Origin: Ammoniphilus resinae
GTDB taxonomy: Bacteria; Bacillota; Bacilli; Aneurinibacillales; RAOX-1
Length of the DNA: 64,000 nucleotides
Reading direction: 5' to 3'
Assembly: GCF_017873965.1 (NCBI RefSeq)
Contig: NZ_JAGGKT010000014.1
Location: 1 to 64,000 of the forward strand
Shown: positions 26,755-35,493 of the stretch, in pieces
How positions within the stretch are numbered: the stretch's first letter is position 1
How the letters are laid out: the number at the start of each line of letters is the position of its first letter
Notes under the pieces: generated by a model
Databases searched by the model: none
What the model was told of the DNA's origin: nothing
Seen by the model: the letters and a program-made list of their open reading frames with translations, nothing else
Made by a program: the position numbers and the translations under genes

Positions 26755-26780
26755 AGCGGGATGAATACTTCCATCCCGCT
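26755..26780 (+). terminator. Hairpin after the TAXI permease, weak terminator
   Basis: AGCGGGATG pairs perfectly with CATCCCGCT; the 3' flank is TTCACAC rather than a full T-run, so it may only attenuate transcription into the next gene. Confidence 0.55.
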
Positions 26781-26825
26781 TCACACAAACATATATTTAG
26801 TTAGAAGACAAGGGAGTGAGAGAGT

Positions 26826-27881
26826 TTGAATGGAGTAAAGGTGACGGCAACTGAGTTAAAAGGACTTAGCAGTGCGATCCTCGCTAAATCCCTTCCACAA
26901 GAAGAAGCAACAATCATTGCAGAGACATTGGTTGATGCTGACCTATGCGGGGTTAATTCACATGGGGTATCGCGCATCGCAGATTATTTGAGACGATTGG
27001 AAGATGGACTGATTGAAAGAAAAACAGAACTTACCGTTGTTCATGAAACAGCTACGACGGCTTTGCTTGATGCCGCTAATGGGTGGGGACAAGTAGCTTC
27101 ATATAGAGCGATGAATACTGCCATTGATAAGGCTATTGAATATGGAACTGGTTTTGTAGGGGTCAAGGGCTCCAACCATAATGGGATTGCTGCTTACTAT
27201 ACACGATTGGCAGCTGAACGTGGATGTATTGGAATCGCAATGACGAATACATCTGCTACAATGGTTCCTTGGGGGGCGAAAGAACCTTCTTTGGGAACAA
27301 ACCCGATCTCAATTGCTGTTCCGGTTGGGCCAGGGAAGGATCCGGTTGTGTTGGATATGGCAACAAGTAATGTTGCCCGTGGGAAAATTATTTTAGCGCA
27401 AAAGAAAGGGCAAACCATTCCTGAAGGATGGGCTATTACGAAGGATGGTGAAAATACAACGGATCCAAATCTAGCGATCGAAGGATATATGCTTCCTATG
27501 GGACCGAAAGGATCAGGATTGGCAATTATCGTAGATATCCTTTCCGGTGTATTAACTGGTGCCTTGTTCGGAAAACAAGTCCCACGTATGTATGAGGATC
27601 CTATACCACAGCAAATTGGGCATTTCTTTGGTGCCATTCAGGTTGGAGGATTTATCGATCCTTCTTTATTCTATGAGAGAATGGAAAAAAAGGTGGATGA
27701 AACGATTACTAGTGAACCAATAAAGGGCTTTGATAGAGTCTACATGCCCGGGGAAATCGAATTAACTAGGAAAAGAAAACAAGAGGTGGAAGGAATTCAA
27801 CTGCCTATAGAAATTTATCAAGAATTGAAAAAAACAGCAGAAAAATATAGCGTAAATATAGATGATTTTATAAAGACTTAA
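26826..27881 (+). CDS. LDH2/malate dehydrogenase family oxidoreductase (copy 1)
   Basis: NAD(P)-dependent oxidoreductase of the non-Rossmann MDH2/LDH2 family (YlbC, ComC, ureidoglycolate dehydrogenase, delta1-piperideine-2-carboxylate reductase), 351 residues, starting at TTG. The catalytic NSHGVSR lies at residues 39-45, VKGSNHNGIAAYY near 115 and the cofactor segments PISIAVPVG and DMATSNVARGKI follow. Substrates in the family are 2-hydroxy acids such as malate, lactate, sulfolactate or 2,3-diketogulonate. It lies between a TAXI transporter and a DapA-like gene, so it probably oxidises the imported acid or a later product. Confidence 0.88.
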   Translation: MNGVKVTATELKGLSSAILAKSLPQEEATIIAETLVDADLCGVNSHGVSRIADYLRRLEDGLIERKTELTVVHETATTALLDAANGWGQVASYRAMNTAIDKAIEYGTGFVGVKGSNHNGIAAYYTRLAAERGCIGIAMTNTSATMVPWGAKEPSLGTNPISIAVPVGPGKDPVVLDMATSNVARGKIILAQKKGQTIPEGWAITKDGENTTDPNLAIEGYMLPMGPKGSGLAIIVDILSGVLTGALFGKQVPRMYEDPIPQQIGHFFGAIQVGGFIDPSLFYERMEKKVDETITSEPIKGFDRVYMPGEIELTRKRKQEVEGIQLPIEIYQELKKTAEKYSVNIDDFIKT

Positions 27882-27970
27882 TAGTATAATATATTTAGTG
27901 ATATATCAGATATCAATATAGTTAACATGAAATTACTTACTTGAAAAAAGTGAGTTTAGGAGGAAAATGG

Positions 27971-28897
27971 ATGGCTGTTAATTACCGCGAGTTTGCCAAA
28001 CGTTTCGAAACGATTTCGGCGATTAGTATGACCCCGTTCTTCCCAGATACAAAGGAAATTGATTGGGATGGCGTGAAAGAAAATATTAATTTTCTGCTTG
28101 ATCATGGTGCCCAAGTGATTGTTCCATGCGGAAATACAAGTGAATTTTATGCTTTGACACTAGCTGAGGCAAAGGAAGAAATTCGTAGGGTTGTAGAATG
28201 GGTTGACGGAAGAGCACTTGTCTTGGCGGGGATTGGGTATTCAGCTGAAACAGCTATAGAACTTGGGAAGTACGCCCAGGAGGTTGGAGCAGATGCTGTA
28301 ATGATCCACCAACCGATACAGCCGTATGTAACAGATCGCGGAGCAGTTTCCTACTTTAAGAAGATCATTGAATCTCTTGATATCCCATCTGTCCTGTATT
28401 TCAAAGACCCTCATCTGAGTGATCAGGTATTAAAAGAGCTGGCTTCTTTAGAAAAGCTTGTGGCAGTAAAGTATGCAATTAATGATCTGCCGCGTTTTGC
28501 CAAAGTGACTCGCGACATTCCGGCCGACGAATATAATCTCACATGGGTCTGCGGAACAGCAGAGAAATGGGCACCCTTCTATTTTCATGCTGGTGCAAAG
28601 GGATTCACATCTGGTTTAATTAACGTATATCCAGAAAAATCCTTTGAGATGCTGCTGGGACTCCAACAGGGGGATACCGAAGCGGTTTGGCGAGTATGGG
28701 AAGAAACATTGGAATTTGAGAATCTACGCGGTAAGTACAATAACGGAAATAACGTTGTTGTTGTAAAGGAAGCCATGAACCAGATTGGATTGACAGCGGG
28801 AGTTACCCGCGAACCTGTTGATCCGCTTGATGAAGGAGATAAGCAGGCGGTGACACAACTGCTTCAAAAATGGGGTTTACTGAAAGTTCAAGTTTAA
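27971..28897 (+). CDS. DapA/DHDPS-superfamily lyase or dehydratase
   Basis: Class I aldolase-fold enzyme, 309 residues from the ATG 7 bases after AGGAGG. The Schiff-base lysine is Lys167 in VAVKYAIND and the proton-relay tyrosine is Tyr143 in VLYFK. CGNTSEFYALT replaces the GTTGE motif of true dihydrodipicolinate synthase, a change typical of 5-dehydro-4-deoxyglucarate dehydratase and other sugar-acid enzymes. It most likely acts on a 2-keto-3-deoxy acid. TGATATATCA (27899-27908), a perfect palindrome, lies in the promoter region. The ThDP enzyme gene follows after 33 bases. Confidence 0.83.
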   Translation: MAVNYREFAKRFETISAISMTPFFPDTKEIDWDGVKENINFLLDHGAQVIVPCGNTSEFYALTLAEAKEEIRRVVEWVDGRALVLAGIGYSAETAIELGKYAQEVGADAVMIHQPIQPYVTDRGAVSYFKKIIESLDIPSVLYFKDPHLSDQVLKELASLEKLVAVKYAINDLPRFAKVTRDIPADEYNLTWVCGTAEKWAPFYFHAGAKGFTSGLINVYPEKSFEMLLGLQQGDTEAVWRVWEETLEFENLRGKYNNGNNVVVVKEAMNQIGLTAGVTREPVDPLDEGDKQAVTQLLQKWGLLKVQV

Positions 28898-28930
28898 TCG
28901 GTGAAAACCAAAAATGAGGAGGAATATGTA

Positions 28931-30595
28931 ATGAAGATGACGGCAGCAAAAGCAATTGTCGAGGTAATGGCTCAGGAAGGTGTAACAAAGGCGTTTTGTG
29001 TTCCAGGAGAAAGTTATTTAAGTGTAATGAACGAGTTGTATGAACATCCGCAAATTGAATTGATCCATGGACGTCATGAAGGTGGTGTTTCCTTTATGGC
29101 AGAGGGATACGCAAAGGCCAGTGGAAAAGTAGGCGTATGCTTTGCAACACGTGGACCTGGAGCAACGAATCTATCAATCGGGTTACATACCGCGAACCAG
29201 GATTCAACACCATTGGTTGCTTTCATTGGTCAAGTAGAAAGAGAATTTTTGGGCCGTGAAGGATTCCAGGAGATTGACCTTGCTGCTTATTTCAGCCATT
29301 TAGTGAAATGGACTGTTGAACTAGATAATGCATCCCGTGTACCGGAACTCGTTCATCGCGCATTCCACATGGCAAGGTCTGGCAGACCAGGACCTGTTTT
29401 GGTTTCCTTGCCCCAGGATGTATTAGATGAAGTAGCTGAAATGTCGTTCCAGGATGCTGTGGTTTATTCCGCTCCACGTCCAGACCGCGAGGCTGTTTTG
29501 GAAGCGAAGAAATTATTGGAATCTGCGCAAAGACCTGTCATTATTGCAGGAGGCGGGGTGACTGGGACAAAATCGGCACCTGAATTAGTAGCCTTGTCGG
29601 AAAGGCTTAATGTTCCTGTAACTGTATCATTCCGGCGTTTTGACGCTTTTCCTAACCAACATCCGCATTATGCCGGACACGTGGGGATCGGACCAGCAGA
29701 GAGCCTTCTAAAACTTATTAAAGAGGCTGATGTTGTTTTGGCCATCGGAACCAGATTTTCTCAAATTACATCCCAGGATTACACCTTGTTAAATCCAAAA
29801 TCAAAGTTAATCCATGTTGATATTTCCCAAGATGAACTGAACAAAGTCTATCGCCCTGCTCTTGGGATAGTAGCTGATTCAAAACGCTTTATGCAAGATT
29901 TAATGTCAGAATTGGATGCAGATAATACGTACCCAGAGCGGACAGCGTATGTCCAGCAGGCACATCAAAACTATCTAGCAACAGCTACGCCTCAGAGAAA
30001 GAATGTGGAAGGGTTTGTTTCACTAGATAATATGATCATTGATTTAATGGAACAATTACCTTCCGATGCAATCCTAACTAGTGATGCGGGTAATTTCTTT
30101 GGCTGGATGGCACGCTATTACAGCTTCCGTGAAGAGGGAACCTTCGTAGGGCCTACATCCGGAGCAATGGGTTATGGACTTCCTGCCGCCATTGGTGCAA
30201 AGGTAGCCAAGCCGGAGCGTACGGTTGTTTCCTTCTCAGGTGATGGAGGCTTCATGATGACGATGCAGGAATTGGAGACAGCAGTACGTCACCAAATTCC
30301 GGTGATTGCGATCGTTGCTAACAATAACCGGTTTGGAACGATACGTATGCACCAGGAGAAGATCTTCCCCGACAGAGTAATTGCAACAGAGCTTTCTAAT
30401 CCAAACTTTGGAGAGTTCATGAGGAATGTGGGGGGGCATGGTGAAGTCGTACAAAAGAGTGAGGATTTCCCTGCTGCCCTACAGAGAGCAATCGCTTCCG
30501 GAAAGCCTGCTGTCATTGAAGTAATGATTGACCCTAACCAAATTACAGCAACAAAAACAGTCGATGAGCTGCGTGGTGCTGTGGTTAAAAATTGA
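28931..30595 (+). CDS. Thiamine diphosphate-dependent enzyme, acetolactate-synthase-like
   Basis: ThDP enzyme of the acetohydroxyacid synthase / decarboxylase family, 554 residues from the ATG after GAGGAGG. Catalytic Glu50 lies in HGRHEGG, and the ThDP/Mg site GDGGFMMTMQE...NNNRFGTI is near residues 438-475. Substrate-site residues do not clearly match acetolactate synthase, glyoxylate carboligase or oxalyl-CoA decarboxylase. No acetolactate synthase small subunit or ilvC gene is near, so a catabolic role on a 2-oxo acid is more likely than branched-chain synthesis. It is grouped with DapA-like and VOC genes. Confidence 0.85.
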   Translation: MKMTAAKAIVEVMAQEGVTKAFCVPGESYLSVMNELYEHPQIELIHGRHEGGVSFMAEGYAKASGKVGVCFATRGPGATNLSIGLHTANQDSTPLVAFIGQVEREFLGREGFQEIDLAAYFSHLVKWTVELDNASRVPELVHRAFHMARSGRPGPVLVSLPQDVLDEVAEMSFQDAVVYSAPRPDREAVLEAKKLLESAQRPVIIAGGGVTGTKSAPELVALSERLNVPVTVSFRRFDAFPNQHPHYAGHVGIGPAESLLKLIKEADVVLAIGTRFSQITSQDYTLLNPKSKLIHVDISQDELNKVYRPALGIVADSKRFMQDLMSELDADNTYPERTAYVQQAHQNYLATATPQRKNVEGFVSLDNMIIDLMEQLPSDAILTSDAGNFFGWMARYYSFREEGTFVGPTSGAMGYGLPAAIGAKVAKPERTVVSFSGDGGFMMTMQELETAVRHQIPVIAIVANNNRFGTIRMHQEKIFPDRVIATELSNPNFGEFMRNVGGHGEVVQKSEDFPAALQRAIASGKPAVIEVMIDPNQITATKTVDELRGAVVKN

Positions 30596-30650
30596 ATAAT
30601 TCGCTATAATCAGGGTGATCAATCATCATATTTAAAGGATGGGAAAAGAT

Positions 30651-31040
30651 ATGATTAAAAAAGTTGAACACGTAGCCATTATGGTAAAAGACATGGATGA
30701 GGCGATTGCCTATTATTCGGAAATGTTTGGTTTTAAGCTTCGCGATCGCGGTCAAAGTCCAACAAAGGATATGGCTTTTATCTATCATGAGAATCAACCG
30801 GGATTTGAAATTGAATTAATTCAAGACCTTGTTCCGTTAGGTGATTACTCCGATAAGGGGATTGTCAATCACTTGGCTTTCACTGTGGATGATATTGAAA
30901 AAGCCATGGCTTACTATGGAGAGAAGGGAATTCAATTCACTACCGAAACTCCGAACACAGGGGTTGGCGGTTCAAAAACGCTCTTCTTTTATGGACCAAG
31001 TCGGGAATTGCTGCAATTTGTCCAACCAGCAAAAAGATAA
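30651..31040 (+). CDS. VOC/glyoxalase-fold metalloprotein
   Basis: Small vicinal-oxygen-chelate protein, about 129 residues from ATG 30651; another ATG four codons earlier is equally open. The betaalpha-beta-beta-beta pattern starts with VEHVAIMVKDMDEAIAYYSEMFGF and repeats with VNHLAFTVDDIEKAMAYYGEKG. Metal-binding His and Glu positions (HVA, IELIQ, HLAF, LLQFVQ) are present. The family includes lactoylglutathione lyase, methylmalonyl-CoA epimerase and dioxygenases. As the last enzyme gene of this group it may isomerise an aldehyde or CoA intermediate. Confidence 0.8.
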   Translation: MIKKVEHVAIMVKDMDEAIAYYSEMFGFKLRDRGQSPTKDMAFIYHENQPGFEIELIQDLVPLGDYSDKGIVNHLAFTVDDIEKAMAYYGEKGIQFTTETPNTGVGGSKTLFFYGPSRELLQFVQPAKR

Positions 31041-31057
31041 TAGAATCTCTTGAAGGG

Positions 31058-31085
31058 AAGGCCAACCTTGTGTTGGTCTTTTCTT
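31058..31085 (+). terminator. Terminator after VOC gene
   Basis: AAGGCCAAC pairs with GTTGGTCTT (loop CTTGT; one G-T pair) followed by TTCTT. Confidence 0.75.
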
Positions 31086-31120
31086 GAAAAAAGAAAGTCG
31101 ATGGAGTGGAGGGATTATCC

Positions 31121-32530
31121 ATGCAAGTGCAGCCGAGATTGCTTCACAGTGCGAAGGAGAAAGCGGCGGTAAAAAGTTGGTTAATTCTTGCCATGTGTTT
31201 CGCCTATTTAATCTACTTTTTCTCGTCCTCCTATTATTTTCAGATCTTTTTAACCGTATTAAGCATAGTCGTATTTTTTACCAGTTTGACTTCCGCTAAG
31301 CCTGCTCCACGGGTCTTAGGGTTTATCATGATGCTTGTCGGCGTGATCTTGAATTTTATTAAGGGTAGTGGTGTGGAGGGAACCATGGATGGAATTCTAT
31401 CCAATCTTCCATTATTAACCCTTGTCATTCTAGTTCCACTAATCTCCATTCCATTCAAGATCGGAGGATTTTTTCATTCCGTTCATTATTTTTTGGAGAT
31501 CCTGGCGCAGGATTCAAGAAAAATGTTCGGTAGCATTACGGTATTTCTTTTTTGTATGGGTCCAATTCTTAACATTGGGTCGATTCGCGTCTTGCACGAG
31601 ATGATTCAGGATTTAAAATTACGTTCAATTCTTCTAGCTAAAGCGTATTTGGTCGGTTTCTCAACGGTTATCCTTTGGTCGCCGTATTTTGCCTCCGTGG
31701 CTATGGTCCTTTATTATCTGGACTTATCTGTCACCGAGTATTTGCCTTATGGTTTGACTTTGGCTTTTATCCAACTTCTTGTAGGAAATGGGCTCTTTCA
31801 AATCTGGTACCGAAACCATAAAGAAGAGGCAAATAGCAAATCAGATCAAGAAGCAACCAATCCAAAGCAGATCGACATTCACCAAAACAAGATTCATCGT
31901 AAGAAGATGATGAAATTATTTCTGATTGTCGTTGGGCTATTCTGTTCCATTTTTCTAATCGAACATTTGACGAAATGGCCAATGCTTGTCCTGGTCAGTT
32001 TAACTTCCCTTTTGTTTCCGCTTCTATGGGGTCTATTTCAAAGGGAGTGGGGGGAAATGAGGTATTATTTTGGGTTGTTTAGGGATTTTTCTGTTCCAAC
32101 CATGAATAATGAAATTGTCATGTTTATCGGTGCCGGAGTGTTCGGGAAGGCGCTAGTGGGAACCACCATCGCGGATGGTATTCAAGTTTTCCTCAATCAA
32201 GTGGCTGGTACTTCATTTATGCTCTTTATTTACACCGTTTTACTCATCCTTCTGGTTTTTACTTTTATTGGACTCCATCAAATTGTGGTTGTCACGGTGT
32301 TGCTGACACAATTTGATCCAGTTGCTCTTGGTACAACACCACAGGTGTTAGCGTTACTCTTAATGGTAGGTTGGTCGATGTCAGCCGTTCTAAGTCCTGT
32401 AAACCCGTTGAATTTGCTTGTTAGCTCTTCTGTGAATGAGCCTTCCCTAGCAGTTGGGATGAAATGGAATGGCGTCTATCTATTTTCCATGTTTGTCATA
32501 GGATCCTTGTTCATTTATTTCTTGCATTGA
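31121..32530 (+). CDS. Polytopic membrane permease, probably ion-transporter superfamily
   Basis: A 469-residue protein with about 11-12 hydrophobic segments in two halves separated by a charged cytoplasmic stretch near residues 225-260. The C-terminal half has a re-entrant-like MSAVLSPVNPLNLLVSSS segment, reminiscent of the Ser-Pro-Asn loops of the CitM/ArsB/NhaD/DASS-like ion-transporter superfamily. I cannot name the family. The ATG is chosen for the GGAGTGGAGGG just before it. Lying after catabolic genes and before a GntR gene, it is a candidate organic-acid carrier. Confidence 0.65.
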   Translation: MQVQPRLLHSAKEKAAVKSWLILAMCFAYLIYFFSSSYYFQIFLTVLSIVVFFTSLTSAKPAPRVLGFIMMLVGVILNFIKGSGVEGTMDGILSNLPLLTLVILVPLISIPFKIGGFFHSVHYFLEILAQDSRKMFGSITVFLFCMGPILNIGSIRVLHEMIQDLKLRSILLAKAYLVGFSTVILWSPYFASVAMVLYYLDLSVTEYLPYGLTLAFIQLLVGNGLFQIWYRNHKEEANSKSDQEATNPKQIDIHQNKIHRKKMMKLFLIVVGLFCSIFLIEHLTKWPMLVLVSLTSLLFPLLWGLFQREWGEMRYYFGLFRDFSVPTMNNEIVMFIGAGVFGKALVGTTIADGIQVFLNQVAGTSFMLFIYTVLLILLVFTFIGLHQIVVVTVLLTQFDPVALGTTPQVLALLLMVGWSMSAVLSPVNPLNLLVSSSVNEPSLAVGMKWNGVYLFSMFVIGSLFIYFLH

Positions 32531-32538
32531 GGATTAGA

Positions 32539-32568
32539 TTGACTGTTGGACTTCTTCTCTACTAATAT
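32539..32568 (+). promoter_or_regulatory. Sigma-A promoter of FadR-type gene
   Basis: TTGACT (32539-32544), 18 bases, TAATAT (32563-32568), just after the permease stop codon. Confidence 0.55.
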
Positions 32569-32649
32569 ATGTTTTAAACAGTCTAGCGGTATAAGGGGTA
32601 GTGGGAATCCATAGAGAGAACTCTCCCCTTGGAAAAGGAGTCATACTCA

Positions 32650-33360
32650 ATGGCGTTAAAACCAATTAAAAAAAGGCGACTATTTGAAGAAATTATTGTT
32701 GCAATTGAGCAATACATTCGTGAAGAAAATATACAGCCCGGCGAAAGACTGCCGTCGGAAAATGAATTAGCCGCCATCTTCAATGTGAGTAAAACGGCAG
32801 TAAGGGAAGCAATGAGCGTACTGAATGCAAACGGGATTATTGAAACACGCCCAGGTGCTGGGATCTTCCTTAAGGATATTCATGGTGAAACGATTGTAAA
32901 TCGGGTCACTGTGAACTTAATGGAGAAGGGGCAACTGCAAGAGATCCTTGAGTTTCGCCGAGGACTTGAAGTTGAGGCTACTGCCTTAGCCACCTTACGC
33001 GGAACGGAAGAGGATTTTCAGGAGATTAAAAAGGCGCATGAAAATCTGGTTACTGCTAACAGAGAAGGAAGGATTGGTGTGCGTGAGGATTATCTTTTTC
33101 ATTACTCGATCATTCTTGCTTCCCATAACTCCATTTATAAAGATGTTTTTGATGCTGTCTCTGAAAAGCTAGAGGAAGGAATTCGAATTAGTAAGATGCA
33201 ATCCATGCAGATACCGGGTCGATTCACGCAGGGTTATAAAGAGCATGAGGAGATTATTAACAGCTTGCTTTTGCGAGATCCTGAATTAGCCTCCAAGGCA
33301 ATGCGAAACCACCTCGTACGAAATGAGCAGAAAATTTGGAGTAACTTTAACAGATTATAG
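32650..33360 (+). CDS. FadR-subfamily GntR regulator (FCD domain)
   Basis: Transcription regulator, 236 residues from the ATG after AAGGAG. The winged helix spans residues 5-72 with LPSENELAAIFNVSKTAVREAMSVL as the recognition region, and the wing RPGAGIFL is near residue 71. The FCD domain has the metal/ligand segments with EDYLFHYSIILASHN and EHEEIINSL. It is closely related to the regulator at 52291. A perfect TGGTCAGACCA palindrome lies just downstream of the promoter of the next operon (33415-33425), the probable target of this protein. Confidence 0.9.
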   Translation: MALKPIKKRRLFEEIIVAIEQYIREENIQPGERLPSENELAAIFNVSKTAVREAMSVLNANGIIETRPGAGIFLKDIHGETIVNRVTVNLMEKGQLQEILEFRRGLEVEATALATLRGTEEDFQEIKKAHENLVTANREGRIGVREDYLFHYSIILASHNSIYKDVFDAVSEKLEEGIRISKMQSMQIPGRFTQGYKEHEEIINSLLLRDPELASKAMRNHLVRNEQKIWSNFNRL

Positions 33361-33371
33361 TTGTGGTATTT

Positions 33372-33425
33372 TTGGAAATTTAATATACTATTCATATAAT
33401 GTGGACTGTTCATTTGGTCAGACCA
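33372..33425 (+). promoter_or_regulatory. Promoter with FadR/GntR-type operator
   Basis: TTGGAA (33372-33377), 17 bases, TATAAT (33395-33400), then TGGTCAGACCA at 33415-33425, near +8. The palindrome matches the TGGT-NNN-ACCA pattern of FadR-type regulators and would block transcription when bound. Confidence 0.78.
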
Positions 33426-33495
33426 CCATAAAATAATGCTAACTGAACTATAGGTGAAACTTTACAACTGGAAACGGATAAAGGCAGGTGTGGTG

Positions 33496-34485
33496 ATGGA
33501 AACCAGGAAAATTCTCTATTTTGATAAGGTATTCCCAGAGTTTAAGCAAGTATTGGATGAGAACAAGCCTGAAGGGTTTGAGCTTTGGTATTGGGCAGAA
33601 ATGACCGAAGAACAAAGAAATGAAAAACTGCCACTAGCGGATTACCTGCTTGTCGCTACAGAGAAGTTAAATGAACATCTTCTCGAACAGGCCAAAAATG
33701 CAAGGTACATTCAAAAGACGGGGATTGGCTACGATAATATCGATCTTGCCGCCACTGAAAAATTACAACTACCCGTCGCGAATACGCCTGGCGGAAATGC
33801 GACAGGTGTTGCGGAGTTAACCATTCTATTAATTCTTGCTCTCTATCGAAAATTGCCTACTTTAAACAAAGCAACCAAAGAGGGACAGTGGCTGATGTGG
33901 GAATTAAGACCAACTTCCTTTGAAATGGAAGGCAAGACACATGGTTTCATTGGATTCGGAAATATTGGGCGAGAAGTTGCTAGACGTTCACGTGCATTTG
34001 GTACGAAGATTGTCTACTATGATAAATTCAGAGTTTCTGAAGACAAGGAAAAGGAGCTAGATGCTACCTATATGTCCATGGAAGAGGTGCTGGAAACCTC
34101 TGATATGATCAGCCTGCATATCCCACTTTTACCAGATACAAGGGGAATCATCGGATCGAAGGAACTACAGATGATGAAGTCTTCCGCGATTCTGATTAAT
34201 GTTTCAAGAGGCGGAATTGTGGAAGAAGAGGCACTGTACCATGCTCTAAAGGATCGTGTGATTGCAGGGGCAGGAATTGATGTATGGGAAAGTGAGCCAA
34301 CCAATTCTGATAATCCTTTACTTACGCTAGATCAGGTCATCGCAACCCCACATATTGGTGCAGGAACAAAAGATACTTTAGATCGAGTTTTGCAAATTGC
34401 CTTTGGAAATATGGTGAAAGTAGAGCAAGGGGAACATCCAAATCATGTGGTCAACGGAATTCAGGAAGCAAGAAGCTTGAGATAA
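33496..34485 (+). CDS. D-isomer-specific 2-hydroxyacid dehydrogenase
   Basis: NAD(P)-dependent dehydrogenase of the SerA/D-LDH family, 329 residues from the ATG after AGGTGTGGTG. The Rossmann motif GFIGFGNIGREVA lies at about residues 150-162. The catalytic Arg is in INVSRGGIVEEEAL, the Glu in the following WESEP region and the His in TPHIGAGT. It interconverts a D-2-hydroxy acid and its 2-oxo acid. It is the first gene of a five-gene set with two FAH proteins and an SDR, under the operator at 33415. Confidence 0.9.
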   Translation: METRKILYFDKVFPEFKQVLDENKPEGFELWYWAEMTEEQRNEKLPLADYLLVATEKLNEHLLEQAKNARYIQKTGIGYDNIDLAATEKLQLPVANTPGGNATGVAELTILLILALYRKLPTLNKATKEGQWLMWELRPTSFEMEGKTHGFIGFGNIGREVARRSRAFGTKIVYYDKFRVSEDKEKELDATYMSMEEVLETSDMISLHIPLLPDTRGIIGSKELQMMKSSAILINVSRGGIVEEEALYHALKDRVIAGAGIDVWESEPTNSDNPLLTLDQVIATPHIGAGTKDTLDRVLQIAFGNMVKVEQGEHPNHVVNGIQEARSLR

Positions 34486-34511
34486 ACGAACAAATAAAGG
34501 GGAGAAAAAAC

Positions 34512-35393
34512 ATGCGTCTAGCTACGATTAAGAAAAATGGTGTCGAACAGGCTGCTATTGTTACCGAAAGCGGTGTCGTTCTTGTAGAAAGCCTAAATCA
34601 AAAGGTTGGTTCAAATTGGTCTACTCAGCTGTTTGACATCATTAAAAATGGTGAATTGAATGATCTAAATGCCTGGTATCAAAATGAGGGCAAACAGGTT
34701 CTTGAAACCTTAAAAGATCAAGAAATTCCTACTGCAGAAGTTGATTTTGCACCATTATACCGTCATCCTCGCAAGATTTGGGGTATCGGATTGAACTATG
34801 TTGAGCATGCTGCAGACTTGCATGAAAAGGCACCAAATACCGAACCAGCTAGTTTTATGAAGCCAGATACGTCCATTATCGGTCCAAACGACACGATTGA
34901 AATTCCTCACCAGTCTGCACGGACAACGGCGGAGTCTGAACTGGGCGTTATTATTGGGAAGGTCTGCAAGGACGTTTCTGAAGAAGATGCTCCTAACGTG
35001 ATTGCCGGTTTTACAACCATCATTGATATGACCGCAGAAGATATTTTGGAAAAAAATCCAAGATATTTAACGCGTTCCAAGAGTTTTGATACATTCTTCA
35101 GTTTTGGTCCGCATCTTGTAACTCCGGATGAAGTAGATGAAGTATTGGATCTGAATGTTTCCACTGTAATTAATGGGCAGATTCATCGCAAGAACGTCGT
35201 ATCCAATATGACCTTCAGACCTTGGCACTTGGTTTCTTTTCATTCGAAAGTAATGACGCTTCTTCCTGGGGATATTATCTCAACCGGGACACCAGGTGCT
35301 GTTGTGATTCGTGATGGGGATATTGTAGAATGTCAAATTGATGGTTTTGAAAAACTAGTAAACTCTGTAAGAGATCTGAAAATAAACCGTTAA
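34512..35393 (+). CDS. Fumarylacetoacetate hydrolase family protein (long form)
   Basis: Metal-dependent FAH-fold hydrolase/hydratase/decarboxylase, 293 residues. An N-terminal beta domain precedes the catalytic part beginning at KIWGIGLNYVEHA (about residue 88). The metal acids are visible in ESELGVIIGK and later DMTAED. The GDIISTGTPGAV segment near residue 256 is the conserved C-terminal loop. Relatives act on 2-keto-3-deoxy sugar acids, 2-oxohept-3-ene-dioate or oxaloacetate. The ATG follows AGGGGAG, 26 bases after the dehydrogenase stop. Confidence 0.88.
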   Translation: MRLATIKKNGVEQAAIVTESGVVLVESLNQKVGSNWSTQLFDIIKNGELNDLNAWYQNEGKQVLETLKDQEIPTAEVDFAPLYRHPRKIWGIGLNYVEHAADLHEKAPNTEPASFMKPDTSIIGPNDTIEIPHQSARTTAESELGVIIGKVCKDVSEEDAPNVIAGFTTIIDMTAEDILEKNPRYLTRSKSFDTFFSFGPHLVTPDEVDEVLDLNVSTVINGQIHRKNVVSNMTFRPWHLVSFHSKVMTLLPGDIISTGTPGAVVIRDGDIVECQIDGFEKLVNSVRDLKINR

Positions 35394-35493
35394 TTATTTC
35401 TAGCTTTTGAAGTAGAATGAATCTATTACTGATATAAGGTAGTAAACGAGACTCTTGGCTATGTTAACTACCCATTAAAAGGAGGATTTATCG

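Noticed and set aside
28931-30595. Oxalyl-CoA decarboxylase paired with a CaiB formyl-CoA transferase (oxalate use)
   Set aside because: The ThDP enzyme is not adjacent to a CaiB gene and its motifs do not look like oxalyl-CoA decarboxylase.
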